Positions 25,193 through 32,769 of a DNA stretch of 64,000 nt are shown here, piece after piece; position 1 is the stretch's first letter; each line of letters begins with the position of its first letter. The notes under the pieces are model-generated. The model ran no database searches. It was not told the DNA's origin and saw only the letters and a list, made by a program, of their open reading frames with translations. A program made the translations under genes and the position numbers. The stretch is from Exiguobacterium sp. (lineage in GTDB: Bacteria; Bacillota; Bacilli; Exiguobacteriales; Exiguobacteriaceae): contig NZ_JAFIFD010000013.1 of assembly GCF_020832205.1 (NCBI RefSeq), positions 1-64,000 of the forward strand, read 5' to 3'.

Positions 25193-25231
25193 TTTGAATG
25201 ATATATATTCTCAATTAGAAAGAGGTGCCTC

Positions 25232-27139
25232 ATGAACACATCAACGGTCACACACGAAAAAAGCCACGTCTTCAAACGGGCAAGTTGGTTCGAACATATC
25301 GAGCTCATCATGGCGCTCATCAGCGGTGTATTGATTGTACTCGCATATATCGCCGAAAGACAAGTTGGAGCTTCTTGGATTCACGTCACCCTCTACTTGA
25401 CCGCCTTTTTAATCGGCGGCTACGCCAAAGCAAAGGAAGGATTGACCGACACGTGGGAAACACGTTCGCTGAACGTCGAGCTGTTGATGATCATCGCCGC
25501 GATCGGGGCCGCTTCCATCGGCTATTGGATGGAAGGCGCCATCCTCATCTTCATCTTCGCCTTGTCAGGTGCGCTCGAGACGTACACGTTGAACAAGAAC
25601 GAGCGCGCCCTCGAATCGCTGATGGAACTGCAACCGGAACAAGCGACACGCTTCAACGATGATGGCGGTTTAGATGTCGTGCATATCGACGAACTGTCGG
25701 TCGGGGACCGGATTTATGTCCGCCCCGGGGAACGAATCCCGGTCGACGGTCGGATTTTGAGCGGCAGTGCCTCAATCGAGGAAGCCGCGATCACAGGTGA
25801 ATCCATCCCGGTCGACCGCAACGTCGGGGACGAAGTCTTCGGTTCAAGCGTGAACTTGAACGGTGTTTTGACGCTCGAAGTGACAAAACTCGCTACAGAG
25901 ACGCTGTTCCAGAAAATCATTCAAATGGTCCAACAAGCGCAGGAAGAAAAGTCACCGTCCGCTCAGTTCATCGACCGGTATGAAGGACGTTACGTCCAAG
26001 TCGTCTTGTTCTCCGTCGCGGCCATCATTTTGCTCGGACCGATTTTCACTCCTTGGTCGCTCGAGACGAGCATCTATCGCGGGATGATCCTTCTCGTCGT
26101 CGCTTCTCCTTGCGCGCTCGTCGCAGCGATCACTCCGGCCGCTCTGGCCGCCATCGCTTCGTCAGCCAAACACGGCATCTTGTTCAAAGGCGGCGTCCAT
26201 ATCGAAAACATGGGTCGGCTCAAAGCGATCGCTTTCGACAAGACCGGCACGCTCACAATCGGAAAACCCGAAGTGCAGACCGTACTGCTTCACCCAAACT
26301 TCAGCCAAGCTGACGTGTACCGTATCGTCAGTTTGATCGAAGAGCACTCGATGCACCCGCTCGCCGAGGCGCTCGTGCAGTTCACGGGCAAACATACCGG
26401 TACGATGGAGCAGTTTAAAGACGTCACCGGTTCAGGCATCGAGGCAATGATTGACGGCGTCACATACCGGGTCGGCAAACAAAAATTCGCAGATGCGAGC
26501 GGTGACTTTTTCCCTGACGAAGTCGAACAATTGAAAGAAGCCGGCCATACGCTCGTCTTCATCAGTGACGAAACCCACACCCTCGGGGCTTTCGCCCTCC
26601 GCGACACGTTGCGGCCGGAAGCAAAACAAGCGATTGAGCGTTTGAACCGCCTCGGGATCGAAACGATCATGATCACCGGCGACAATGAGGCGACGGGACG
26701 GGCCATCGCGTCAGAAGCGGGTTTGACCCGCTATATCGCCGAGTGTCTGCCGGATGAGAAAGTCGAACAAATCAAGTTGTTGAAGGCAGAGTACGGTTCG
26801 ATCGGAATGATTGGTGACGGCATTAACGACGCTCCCGCTCTCGCCACGGCAGACGTCGGCATCGCTATGGGGGAAGGAACGGACGCGGCGCTCGAGACGG
26901 CAGACGTCGTCCTCATGAAAAACGACCTTGTCCGTTTAAGCTCGGCGATCGAACAGTCGCGCAAGTTGAACCGGATCGTCTTACAAAACGTCGTCTTCGC
27001 TCTCGGCGTCATCCTCGTCTTGATCGTGACGAATATTTTCGAACTGCTCGTCATGCCGTTCGCCGTCGTCGGGCATGAAGGCTCGACGATCCTCGTCATC
27101 TTGAACGGTCTCCGGCTGCTCAGCTCTTCGTGGGACTGA
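25232..27139 (+). CDS. pfeT: P1B4-type metal-exporting ATPase, PfeT/ZosA-like (Fe(II) efflux)
   Basis: Cation pump of 635 residues. It has no N-terminal HMA cysteine domain. Key points are the TGES motif (about residue 190), the membrane metal-site SPC at 292-294, phosphorylated Asp336 in DKTGTL, HP in MHPLAEAL, GDGIND (about 529) and the late HEGST motif. The SPC and HEGST pair defines P1B4 pumps such as Bacillus PfeT and Listeria FrvA, which export ferrous iron and protect against peroxide. Per and Fur boxes upstream agree with this. GAGGTG precedes the ATG. Confidence 0.9.
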   Translation: MNTSTVTHEKSHVFKRASWFEHIELIMALISGVLIVLAYIAERQVGASWIHVTLYLTAFLIGGYAKAKEGLTDTWETRSLNVELLMIIAAIGAASIGYWMEGAILIFIFALSGALETYTLNKNERALESLMELQPEQATRFNDDGGLDVVHIDELSVGDRIYVRPGERIPVDGRILSGSASIEEAAITGESIPVDRNVGDEVFGSSVNLNGVLTLEVTKLATETLFQKIIQMVQQAQEEKSPSAQFIDRYEGRYVQVVLFSVAAIILLGPIFTPWSLETSIYRGMILLVVASPCALVAAITPAALAAIASSAKHGILFKGGVHIENMGRLKAIAFDKTGTLTIGKPEVQTVLLHPNFSQADVYRIVSLIEEHSMHPLAEALVQFTGKHTGTMEQFKDVTGSGIEAMIDGVTYRVGKQKFADASGDFFPDEVEQLKEAGHTLVFISDETHTLGAFALRDTLRPEAKQAIERLNRLGIETIMITGDNEATGRAIASEAGLTRYIAECLPDEKVEQIKLLKAEYGSIGMIGDGINDAPALATADVGIAMGEGTDAALETADVVLMKNDLVRLSSAIEQSRKLNRIVLQNVVFALGVILVLIVTNIFELLVMPFAVVGHEGSTILVILNGLRLLSSSWD

Positions 27140-27167
27140 CAAATTTCGACAAGTCACGAAACCGTCA

Positions 27168-27196
27168 TTGAAAGCAATTGTCGATTTCGCTATAAT
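27168..27196 (+). promoter_or_regulatory. Sigma-A promoter of the PfkB-family kinase
   Basis: TTGAAA (27168-27173), 17-base spacer, perfect TATAAT (27191-27196). Confidence 0.75.
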
Positions 27197-27256
27197 GGAA
27201 ACAATGTGTCTAGCAGACCGAAATAGAAGGCAGAATGGCTAAAGGTGGTACAAGTT

Positions 27257-28183
27257 ATGAATACGATTGCAGTGATCGGCAAAGTATTTGTCGATATTAA
27301 AGGGACCTCGTTCGCCCCGCTCCATAAAGATGCGAAAAACGTCGGTGATATTACATTCTCAAACGGTGGTACCGGTCGTAATGTCGCTCAAAATTTAGGC
27401 GTCCTCGGAAACGATGTCCGTTTCGTCTCGACTGTGACGAACGATCAAATCGGAATGGGTGTACTCGAAGAGCTCCGTGGTTTGAACGTCAACGTCGACC
27501 ACGTCGACTTGCTTGAAGACAACGGTATGGGCATGTGGCTCGCAGTCATGGACAACAACGGTGACCTTCAGACGTCCATCTCGAAACAGCCGGATGAGGC
27601 GATGATGGAACAATGCATCCTCCGTCGCATCGATACGGTATTCGCCGAGAGCGAAGCCGTCGCCATTGACCTCGACTTATCGGTCAACGTCTTGAACGAA
27701 ACGATTGAACTTTGCCGCGAGATGAAGCTCCCGCTGTACGGCGTGTGCGGTCATCTCTCGGTCATCGAACGCAATCGTCATTTGCTCCAAGGATTCACAG
27801 GCTTCATCTGCAGCCGTGAAGAAGCCGAGATCCTTTCGGACATGTCGATCGTCACGGTTGACGATGCCCTCCGCGTCGCTGAAGTACTCGCCATGAAAGG
27901 CGCCCCGCTCACAATCGTCACGATGAGCGAGCTCGGCGCCGTCTATGTCGACCTTCGTACGAACGAGCAAGGTCATGTACCAACGACGAAAGTGAAAGTC
28001 GCTGACTCGACAGGCGCGGGAGATTCTTTCTTCTCAGCCGTCATTTCCGAACTGATGAAGCATCACTCGATCGAAGACGCCCTCCGTCTCGGAATGCGCG
28101 TCGCCGGAAAAGTCATCGCCTCGCACGACAATGGATTGACACCTGACATGTACGCATCACTTGAACAGCCTACACGAGACTGA
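27257..28183 (+). CDS. PfkB-family carbohydrate/nucleoside kinase
   Basis: ATP-dependent sugar-type kinase of 308 residues (ribokinase superfamily). The glycine-rich substrate region is FSNGGTGRNVAQNLGVLG, near residue 37, and the C-terminal signature DSTGAGDSFFSA contains the catalytic Asp. Start ATG 27257 is used because AAAGGTGG lies 8 bases upstream; a GTG at 27245 is inside that site. Substrate cannot be assigned; relatives include ribokinase and pseudouridine kinase. Confidence 0.82.
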   Translation: MNTIAVIGKVFVDIKGTSFAPLHKDAKNVGDITFSNGGTGRNVAQNLGVLGNDVRFVSTVTNDQIGMGVLEELRGLNVNVDHVDLLEDNGMGMWLAVMDNNGDLQTSISKQPDEAMMEQCILRRIDTVFAESEAVAIDLDLSVNVLNETIELCREMKLPLYGVCGHLSVIERNRHLLQGFTGFICSREEAEILSDMSIVTVDDALRVAEVLAMKGAPLTIVTMSELGAVYVDLRTNEQGHVPTTKVKVADSTGAGDSFFSAVISELMKHHSIEDALRLGMRVAGKVIASHDNGLTPDMYASLEQPTRD

Positions 28184-28219
28184 CAAAACGCATCGGCCAT
28201 CGCGTCGATGCGTTTTGTT
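28184..28219 (+). terminator. Terminator after the PfkB kinase
   Basis: Stem of about 13 bp around AAAACGCATCG with trailing TTTTGTT. Confidence 0.75.
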
Positions 28220-28249
28220 CTCGCCTCACAATCGAAAGGAATGATTCCA

Positions 28250-28687
28250 TTGGTTAGAACAAAACAACGAAGCGCCATTATTCTCCTCAACGAGCATGAT
28301 GAAGTCGCCTTGATTCGACGCGAAAAACAGGACGTCTTATACTACGTCTTTCCCGGCGGTGGCGTCGAATATGGACACACGACCGAAGAGACTGCCGTGC
28401 GCGAAGCGTATGAAGAACTCGGCGTACACGTCGAACTCGAAGGCGTCGCCGCCCTCGTCGCTTTCAACGGTGAATTGAACCCTTACTACTGGGCTCGCGT
28501 CACTGGCGGGTAATTCGGCACCGGGACCGGTGAAGAGTTCGTGGCCGAACAAACGGAAGGATCCTACACGCCGATGTGGATCAAACGGAGTGCGCTTAGC
28601 CATCTTCCGGTCCGTCCACCTTCCCTCGCAGAACTGCTCAGCCAAAACAAAGAGCGTTTTTACGATAAAACATTGGCCGAAGACTGA
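28250..28687 (+). pseudogene. Nudix hydrolase gene broken by an in-frame TAA
   Basis: The reading frame starts at TTG 28250 (AAAGGA upstream) and encodes a Nudix hydrolase of about 145 residues: RSAIILLN, then the Nudix box GGGVEYGHTTEET with REAYEELGV. At 28511-28513 a TAA interrupts it after ARVTGG. The same frame then continues open for 57 more codons (FGTGTGEEF ... YDKTLAED) to TGA 28685-28687, matching the expected C-terminal half. A single change GAA to TAA explains it, because Glu is usual at this point. The Nudix box has His where Glu is usual in GE. It could be a sequencing error, a recent mutation, or a truncated but functional protein of 87 residues. Confidence 0.75.
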
Positions 28688-28699
28688 ATTCATGGTGTA

Positions 28700-28749
28700 A
28701 CCTCCTGACAAAGCGGGAAGATGGTTTCTAACGATAACGTTCAGGAGGT
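28700..28749 (+). promoter_or_regulatory. Hairpin that would sequester the yihY ribosome binding site
   Basis: ACCTCCTGA (28700-28708) is the exact complement of TCAGGAGGT (28741-28749), which is the ribosome binding site of the next gene. The 32-base loop has no obvious other structure. Confidence 0.5.
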
Positions 28750-28754
28750 ATGCT

Positions 28755-29699
28755 ATGGACACGAAAGAAGTGAAAGATAAAAAGAATTGGCTCGCGTTTG
28801 GGAAAGAGCTACTTCGCCGGTTTAAAGAGCACAACGTCCAAGATTTTGGTGCGACGCTCGCTTTTTTTTGGTTTTTGTCAATCTTCCCAGGAATCATCTT
28901 TATCCTCGCCTTACTGTCGTTCTTTGACATCACACAGGCGTCGTTCCAAGAACAGTTGAACAACCTGGCCCCAGGTGCGGCCGCGACCGAGTTCTTGTCA
29001 GGAATTTTTGAAGCGCTCGGGGAACCGCGCGGCGGGCTCCTCTCCATCGGTGCGATTTTAGCGATCTGGTCGGCCTCGAAAGGGGTCGAACGGTTGATCA
29101 ACATGGCGATTCACGCATACGGCGAAGACAATGAGCGCAAATTCTTTGTCAGTAAAGGAATCGCCCTCGGTTTGACGTTCCTACTCGGTGTCGGTGTATT
29201 GCTCCTCATCGTCTCGAACGTCTTCGGCTCTCAAATCATCTCGTTCGTCACCCAGTTCATTCCCGTCAGCGGAGCCGAGGTCGTCTTGATCAATGTGTTC
29301 CGCTACGCGTTGACGACGGTCATCTTGATTTTGACATTGTCGATTTTTTATAAAATCGCGCCTCAGCAACACGTGTTTTGGAAAAGTACGATTCCGGGCG
29401 CCATTTTCGGGGTCATCACGTGGCAACTCGTCTCACTCGGCTTCAGTCTGTACGTGTCGAACTTCGGAAACTACGATTCGACGTACGGATCGCTCGGCGG
29501 AATTATCGTGACGCTCTTGTGGCTCCAGTTGACCGGCATGATCATCTTAATCGGTTCCGAGATCAACGCCACGTGGATGAAATTCTTCAAGTCACCAAGT
29601 GAACAGGAATACGAGCGCAACTATAAGAAAAACAAAAAGTCCAAGTCGAAAGACTCGGACGATGATTATAAAGACATCCCGATCAACACATACGGATGA
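28755..29699 (+). CDS. YihY/BrkB-family membrane protein (YfkH-like)
   Basis: Integral membrane protein of 314 residues with six hydrophobic segments. The start of the family domain, DFGATLAFFWFLSIFPGIIF (about residues 31-50), and GGIIVTLLWLQLTGMIILIG near the end are typical of YihY proteins, once mistaken for ribonuclease BN. The C-terminal tail of about 40 residues is charged and Lys/Asp-rich. Function unknown. The ribosome binding site AGGAGGT has a perfect 9-base complement upstream. Confidence 0.85.
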   Translation: MDTKEVKDKKNWLAFGKELLRRFKEHNVQDFGATLAFFWFLSIFPGIIFILALLSFFDITQASFQEQLNNLAPGAAATEFLSGIFEALGEPRGGLLSIGAILAIWSASKGVERLINMAIHAYGEDNERKFFVSKGIALGLTFLLGVGVLLLIVSNVFGSQIISFVTQFIPVSGAEVVLINVFRYALTTVILILTLSIFYKIAPQQHVFWKSTIPGAIFGVITWQLVSLGFSLYVSNFGNYDSTYGSLGGIIVTLLWLQLTGMIILIGSEINATWMKFFKSPSEQEYERNYKKNKKSKSKDSDDDYKDIPINTYG

Positions 29700-29702
29700 C
29701 TC

Positions 29703-29740
29703 AAAACACGGGCGGACTCTTGCGAGTCCGCCCGTTTTCT
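29703..29740 (+). terminator. Terminator between yihY and carbonic anhydrase
   Basis: Perfect 12-bp GC-rich stem (ACGGGCGGACTC) and 4-base loop followed by TTTT; serves both converging genes. Confidence 0.85.
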
Positions 29741-29748
29741 ATCGTTTA

Positions 29749-30300
29749 TCACACTTCGACGACGTCGAGGCGACCTGTCCCGGGATCGATCACAAACCCG
29801 TGAACGTTCGTCTCTGGCGGCAAGAGCGGATGATTTTTAATCAAGCTGACCGAGTTCACAACGTTCGCCTCGACCGAATCGAATCCATGCAGCCACTTCT
29901 CCAAGTCCATGCCGGACGCTTTGAGCGTTTGAAGCGTCTGAGGGTCGATCCCCCGGCGCTCCATCTCAGCGATGACCGCATTCGGATCGATGGCGGCCAT
30001 CCCGCAGTCATAATGTCCGACGACGATCACTTCCTCCGCCCCGAGCGCATATAACGCGACGAGAATCGAACGCATGACCGAACCGAACGGATGCGATAGA
30101 ACGGCCCCTGCATTTTTAATGATTTTGGCGTCCCCGTTTTTCAGTCCGAGCGCCTGTGGCAATAAAGCTGTCAATCGTGTGTCCATACACGTCAAAATGA
30201 CGATTTTTTTATCTGGAAACTTATCGGATACGAACTGCTCGTACTGTTTTTCCGTCACGAATCGTTCGTTGAACGCTAACATTTCTTTAACGACTGACAT
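29749..30300 (-). CDS. Beta-class carbonic anhydrase
   Basis: Zinc enzyme interconverting CO2 and bicarbonate. The zinc ligands Cys38 (TCMDTR, with Asp40-Arg42), His96 and Cys99 (GHYDCG) are present, numbering from the ATG at 30300. That start is preferred over GTG 30309 because AAAGGAG lies 8 bases upstream and would overlap the GTG. 183 residues is the normal length of the short YtiB-like type. The gene lies 18 bases after menA on the same strand and may be read with it. Confidence 0.9.
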   Translation of the reverse strand: MSVVKEMLAFNERFVTEKQYEQFVSDKFPDKKIVILTCMDTRLTALLPQALGLKNGDAKIIKNAGAVLSHPFGSVMRSILVALYALGAEEVIVVGHYDCGMAAIDPNAVIAEMERRGIDPQTLQTLKASGMDLEKWLHGFDSVEANVVNSVSLIKNHPLLPPETNVHGFVIDPGTGRLDVVEV

Positions 30301-30318
30301 TTTCCCCACTCCTTTACG

Positions 30319-31218
30319 TTATGCGATCAAGCGGGCGACCATCAGACCGATGACCATCCACGCCCCGAACAGTGTGTTGACTTTCGCTGTCATCGCCATC
30401 GCCGGCATCAATTCAACCGGTTCGCGTTTCACCCAAAACCGCTTCACTGCGCGAATCATGAGCGGAACCGTGAAGAGCGACAGCAACACCCACGGCGTCA
30501 CGCCATACACAAATACACCGACGAGAATCCCGACCAATGCCGCCACGAAAAAACCTGCCAAGACGAGCACAGCCCGACGATGTCCGACGAGACACGCGAT
30601 CGTCCGTCGGCCGTTCTCTTTGTCGTTATCCAAATCTCGGATGTTGTTGGCAAGTAAGATCGCACCGATCAACAACGCCATCGGGAATGAAACGATGAGC
30701 AGCTCTGTCGTCACCATGCCAATTTGGATGTAACCCGAAATGCCGATGATCACGTAACCCATGAACACTCCGGCAACGAGTTCGCCGAACGGGGTATAGG
30801 CAATCGGCAACGGACCGCCCGTATACAAATAGCCAACAACCATCGACAGCGCCCCGATCCATAATAGATGCCAGCTCGTCGACGCGGCGATGTACAAGCC
30901 GAGCGCGGCGGCAATACCGTACATTCCGAGGGCGATTGCGAGCACTTGCCCCGGCGTAAAGCCGTCACGGACGATCGAACCCCCGATCCCAATCGAGCCT
31001 TCGTGGTCGAGCCCGCGTTTGTAGTCGTAATATTCATTGAACAAGTTCGTTGCGATTTGAATCAAGACCGAGGCGATGAGCATCGCCATAAACAGCCCCC
31101 ACTTCAATTCGACCTCGCCGATGACAATGAACGTCCCGAGTAGCACCGGGATAAAACTTGCCGTCAGCGTATGCGGACGAATCATGCGCCAATATGCGCC
31201 TTTTTCTCTCTGTTTCAT
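30319..31218 (-). CDS. menA: 1,4-dihydroxy-2-naphthoate polyprenyltransferase MenA
   Basis: Membrane prenyltransferase that attaches the isoprenoid chain to 1,4-dihydroxy-2-naphthoate, the membrane step of menaquinone synthesis. 299 residues with eight or nine helices. The first Asp-rich prenyl-diphosphate motif is NLFNEYYDYKRGLD (about 59-72) and the second is NNIRDLDNDKENGR (about 188-201). It is divergent from menFDHBEC, with which it completes the late pathway; ubiE/menG is outside this window. GGAGGG precedes the ATG. Confidence 0.95.
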   Translation of the reverse strand: MKQREKGAYWRMIRPHTLTASFIPVLLGTFIVIGEVELKWGLFMAMLIASVLIQIATNLFNEYYDYKRGLDHEGSIGIGGSIVRDGFTPGQVLAIALGMYGIAAALGLYIAASTSWHLLWIGALSMVVGYLYTGGPLPIAYTPFGELVAGVFMGYVIIGISGYIQIGMVTTELLIVSFPMALLIGAILLANNIRDLDNDKENGRRTIACLVGHRRAVLVLAGFFVAALVGILVGVFVYGVTPWVLLSLFTVPLMIRAVKRFWVKREPVELMPAMAMTAKVNTLFGAWMVIGLMVARLIA

Positions 31219-31239
31219 TTCTTTCCCTCCCTTCGTTAG

Positions 31240-31255
31240 TTTACGTCTACGTAAA
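31240..31255. promoter_or_regulatory. Palindrome in the menA promoter
   Basis: TTTACGT and ACGTAAA flank a 2-base centre. On the minus strand it lies between TTGACA (31262-31267) and the menA start, overlapping a likely -10. An operator role is inferred. Confidence 0.4.
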
Positions 31256-31306
31256 AAAATCTGTCAATGCCCGCTGCTTGAAACTGTCCCGCCCATTTCC
31301 GAGCAT

Positions 31307-31329
31307 TTGACGGACAGTTCAGCCGTCAA
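31307..31329. promoter_or_regulatory. Inverted repeat upstream of menF
   Basis: TTGACGG and CCGTCAA are perfect inverted arms with a 9-base spacer, about 55 bases before menF. It lies where the menF promoter should be. Confidence 0.4.
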
Positions 31330-31383
31330 GTCATGATACACTAAAAGATGAGAATTCTATTGGATTGAGGAGGCTTTTCGTTC

Positions 31384-32769
31384 ATGCCAGATACTCAAAC
31401 ACACATTAAACAACGAATCGAACAGGCCCATAAACGTGCGCGCGCATGGCAACGACCTGTCCTCGCATCGTACACGTGGGAGATCCCTTCGTTCGACGCG
31501 TTTCATATTATTCAAAATACAGAGACATCACATTATTATTTCACTTCACCCGACCGGACACTCGAGATGCTCGGCTGCGCCGACGCGCTCGTCTTAAGCG
31601 CCTCCGGACCGGAACGGTTTCAGCGGCTCCAATACGACTGGAGCTTGCACCGCCGTGACGTCGATGCGACGATTTACGCGTTCTCCGGATTTTCATTCGA
31701 CACGTTCGTCCGCCCGCAAAAAAACATGTGGGAAGCGTTCGGAGAAGCATCTCTCGTCGTCCCTAAATTTTTATACCGCCGTCTCGGTGACAAACATACG
31801 CTGACCGTGTCGACGCTCGTGTCAGCCAATCGTTCCGTGGAGCAATATTTGATCCAATTGGCCGATCAGCTGGCGCAGTTCAATGCGCTACACGCACCTG
31901 ACGTCGAAACACCTACCTATTCGCAAGTGAAAGACGGCGTCGACCACTTTAAATCAAGCTTCCAACAAGCGAAGCAATATATTAACGAAGAAAAAGTTGA
32001 AAAGATCGTCATCGCCCGTGAAGAAATTTATCAAACGTCAGATGAGGCGTTCCCGTTCGCGCAGACACTCCGTCACTTATCGGATCAACAGCTCGGGAGC
32101 TACGTATTCTTATATCAACCGAAACGAGAAATCGGTTTTTTCGGTGCCACGCCGGAACGGTTGCTAAAAAAACAAGGTCCTTACATCGAGACGGCCGCCA
32201 TCGCCGGTACGATGAAACGGCCTGACACGGACAGCGAGGCCGAGATCGCGAAAGCGCAGTTGCTTCACGACCGTAAGAACTTAGAAGAACATCAAATCGT
32301 CGTGAAAGCCATAAAAAATGCGCTCAGCCCTTACGCCGCCACCATCAAAGCACCTGAGTCGCCCCAAGTCCTAGAAACGCGTTCTGTTTATCATTTGCAC
32401 ACGCCGATCCAAGCGACGCTCGATACGAACGCTTCGATTTTGTCCATCATTGAATCGCTTCATCCGACGCCAGCACTCGGGGGGTCCCCGAAACGGATGT
32501 CTGTTCGTTTGCTACGTGAGATTGAACGATTCGACCGCGGTTGGTACGGTTCCCCGTTCGGTTGGTTGAACACCGACGGCGAGGGCGAGTTCGTCGTCGC
32601 CATCAGGTCCGCACTCGTCCACCATCAGTTTGTCGCCATGTATGCAGGCTGTGGAATCGTCCAAGAGTCTGAACTCGAATCAGAATTAGAAGAGACCGAG
32701 ATGAAATTGAGTCCCGTCAAGCAAGCGCTCGGTTTCCATACCGTCGCCCCAGGAGGCAATCCGTCATGA
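31384..32769 (+). CDS. menF: Isochorismate synthase MenF
   Basis: Converts chorismate to isochorismate, the first step of menaquinone synthesis. 461 residues; the C-terminal two thirds form the chorismate-binding fold with KIVIAREEIY (about 200), ATPERLLKK, AIAGTMKRP and the late stretch HPTPALGGSPKR and YGSPFGW, with acidic Mg ligands in the last 60 residues (ESELESELEETEMK). GAGGAGG lies before the ATG. It overlaps menD by 4 bases. Confidence 0.94.
   Translation: MPDTQTHIKQRIEQAHKRARAWQRPVLASYTWEIPSFDAFHIIQNTETSHYYFTSPDRTLEMLGCADALVLSASGPERFQRLQYDWSLHRRDVDATIYAFSGFSFDTFVRPQKNMWEAFGEASLVVPKFLYRRLGDKHTLTVSTLVSANRSVEQYLIQLADQLAQFNALHAPDVETPTYSQVKDGVDHFKSSFQQAKQYINEEKVEKIVIAREEIYQTSDEAFPFAQTLRHLSDQQLGSYVFLYQPKREIGFFGATPERLLKKQGPYIETAAIAGTMKRPDTDSEAEIAKAQLLHDRKNLEEHQIVVKAIKNALSPYAATIKAPESPQVLETRSVYHLHTPIQATLDTNASILSIIESLHPTPALGGSPKRMSVRLLREIERFDRGWYGSPFGWLNTDGEGEFVVAIRSALVHHQFVAMYAGCGIVQESELESELEETEMKLSPVKQALGFHTVAPGGNPS

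Noticed and set aside
27197-27256. Riboswitch in front of the PfkB kinase
   Set aside because: The leader is only about 55 bases and shows no stable paired regions by eye.
28337-29104. 255-codon minus-strand frame over nudix and yihY
   Set aside because: It spans two real genes and the intergenic hairpin; composition is that of an antisense shadow.
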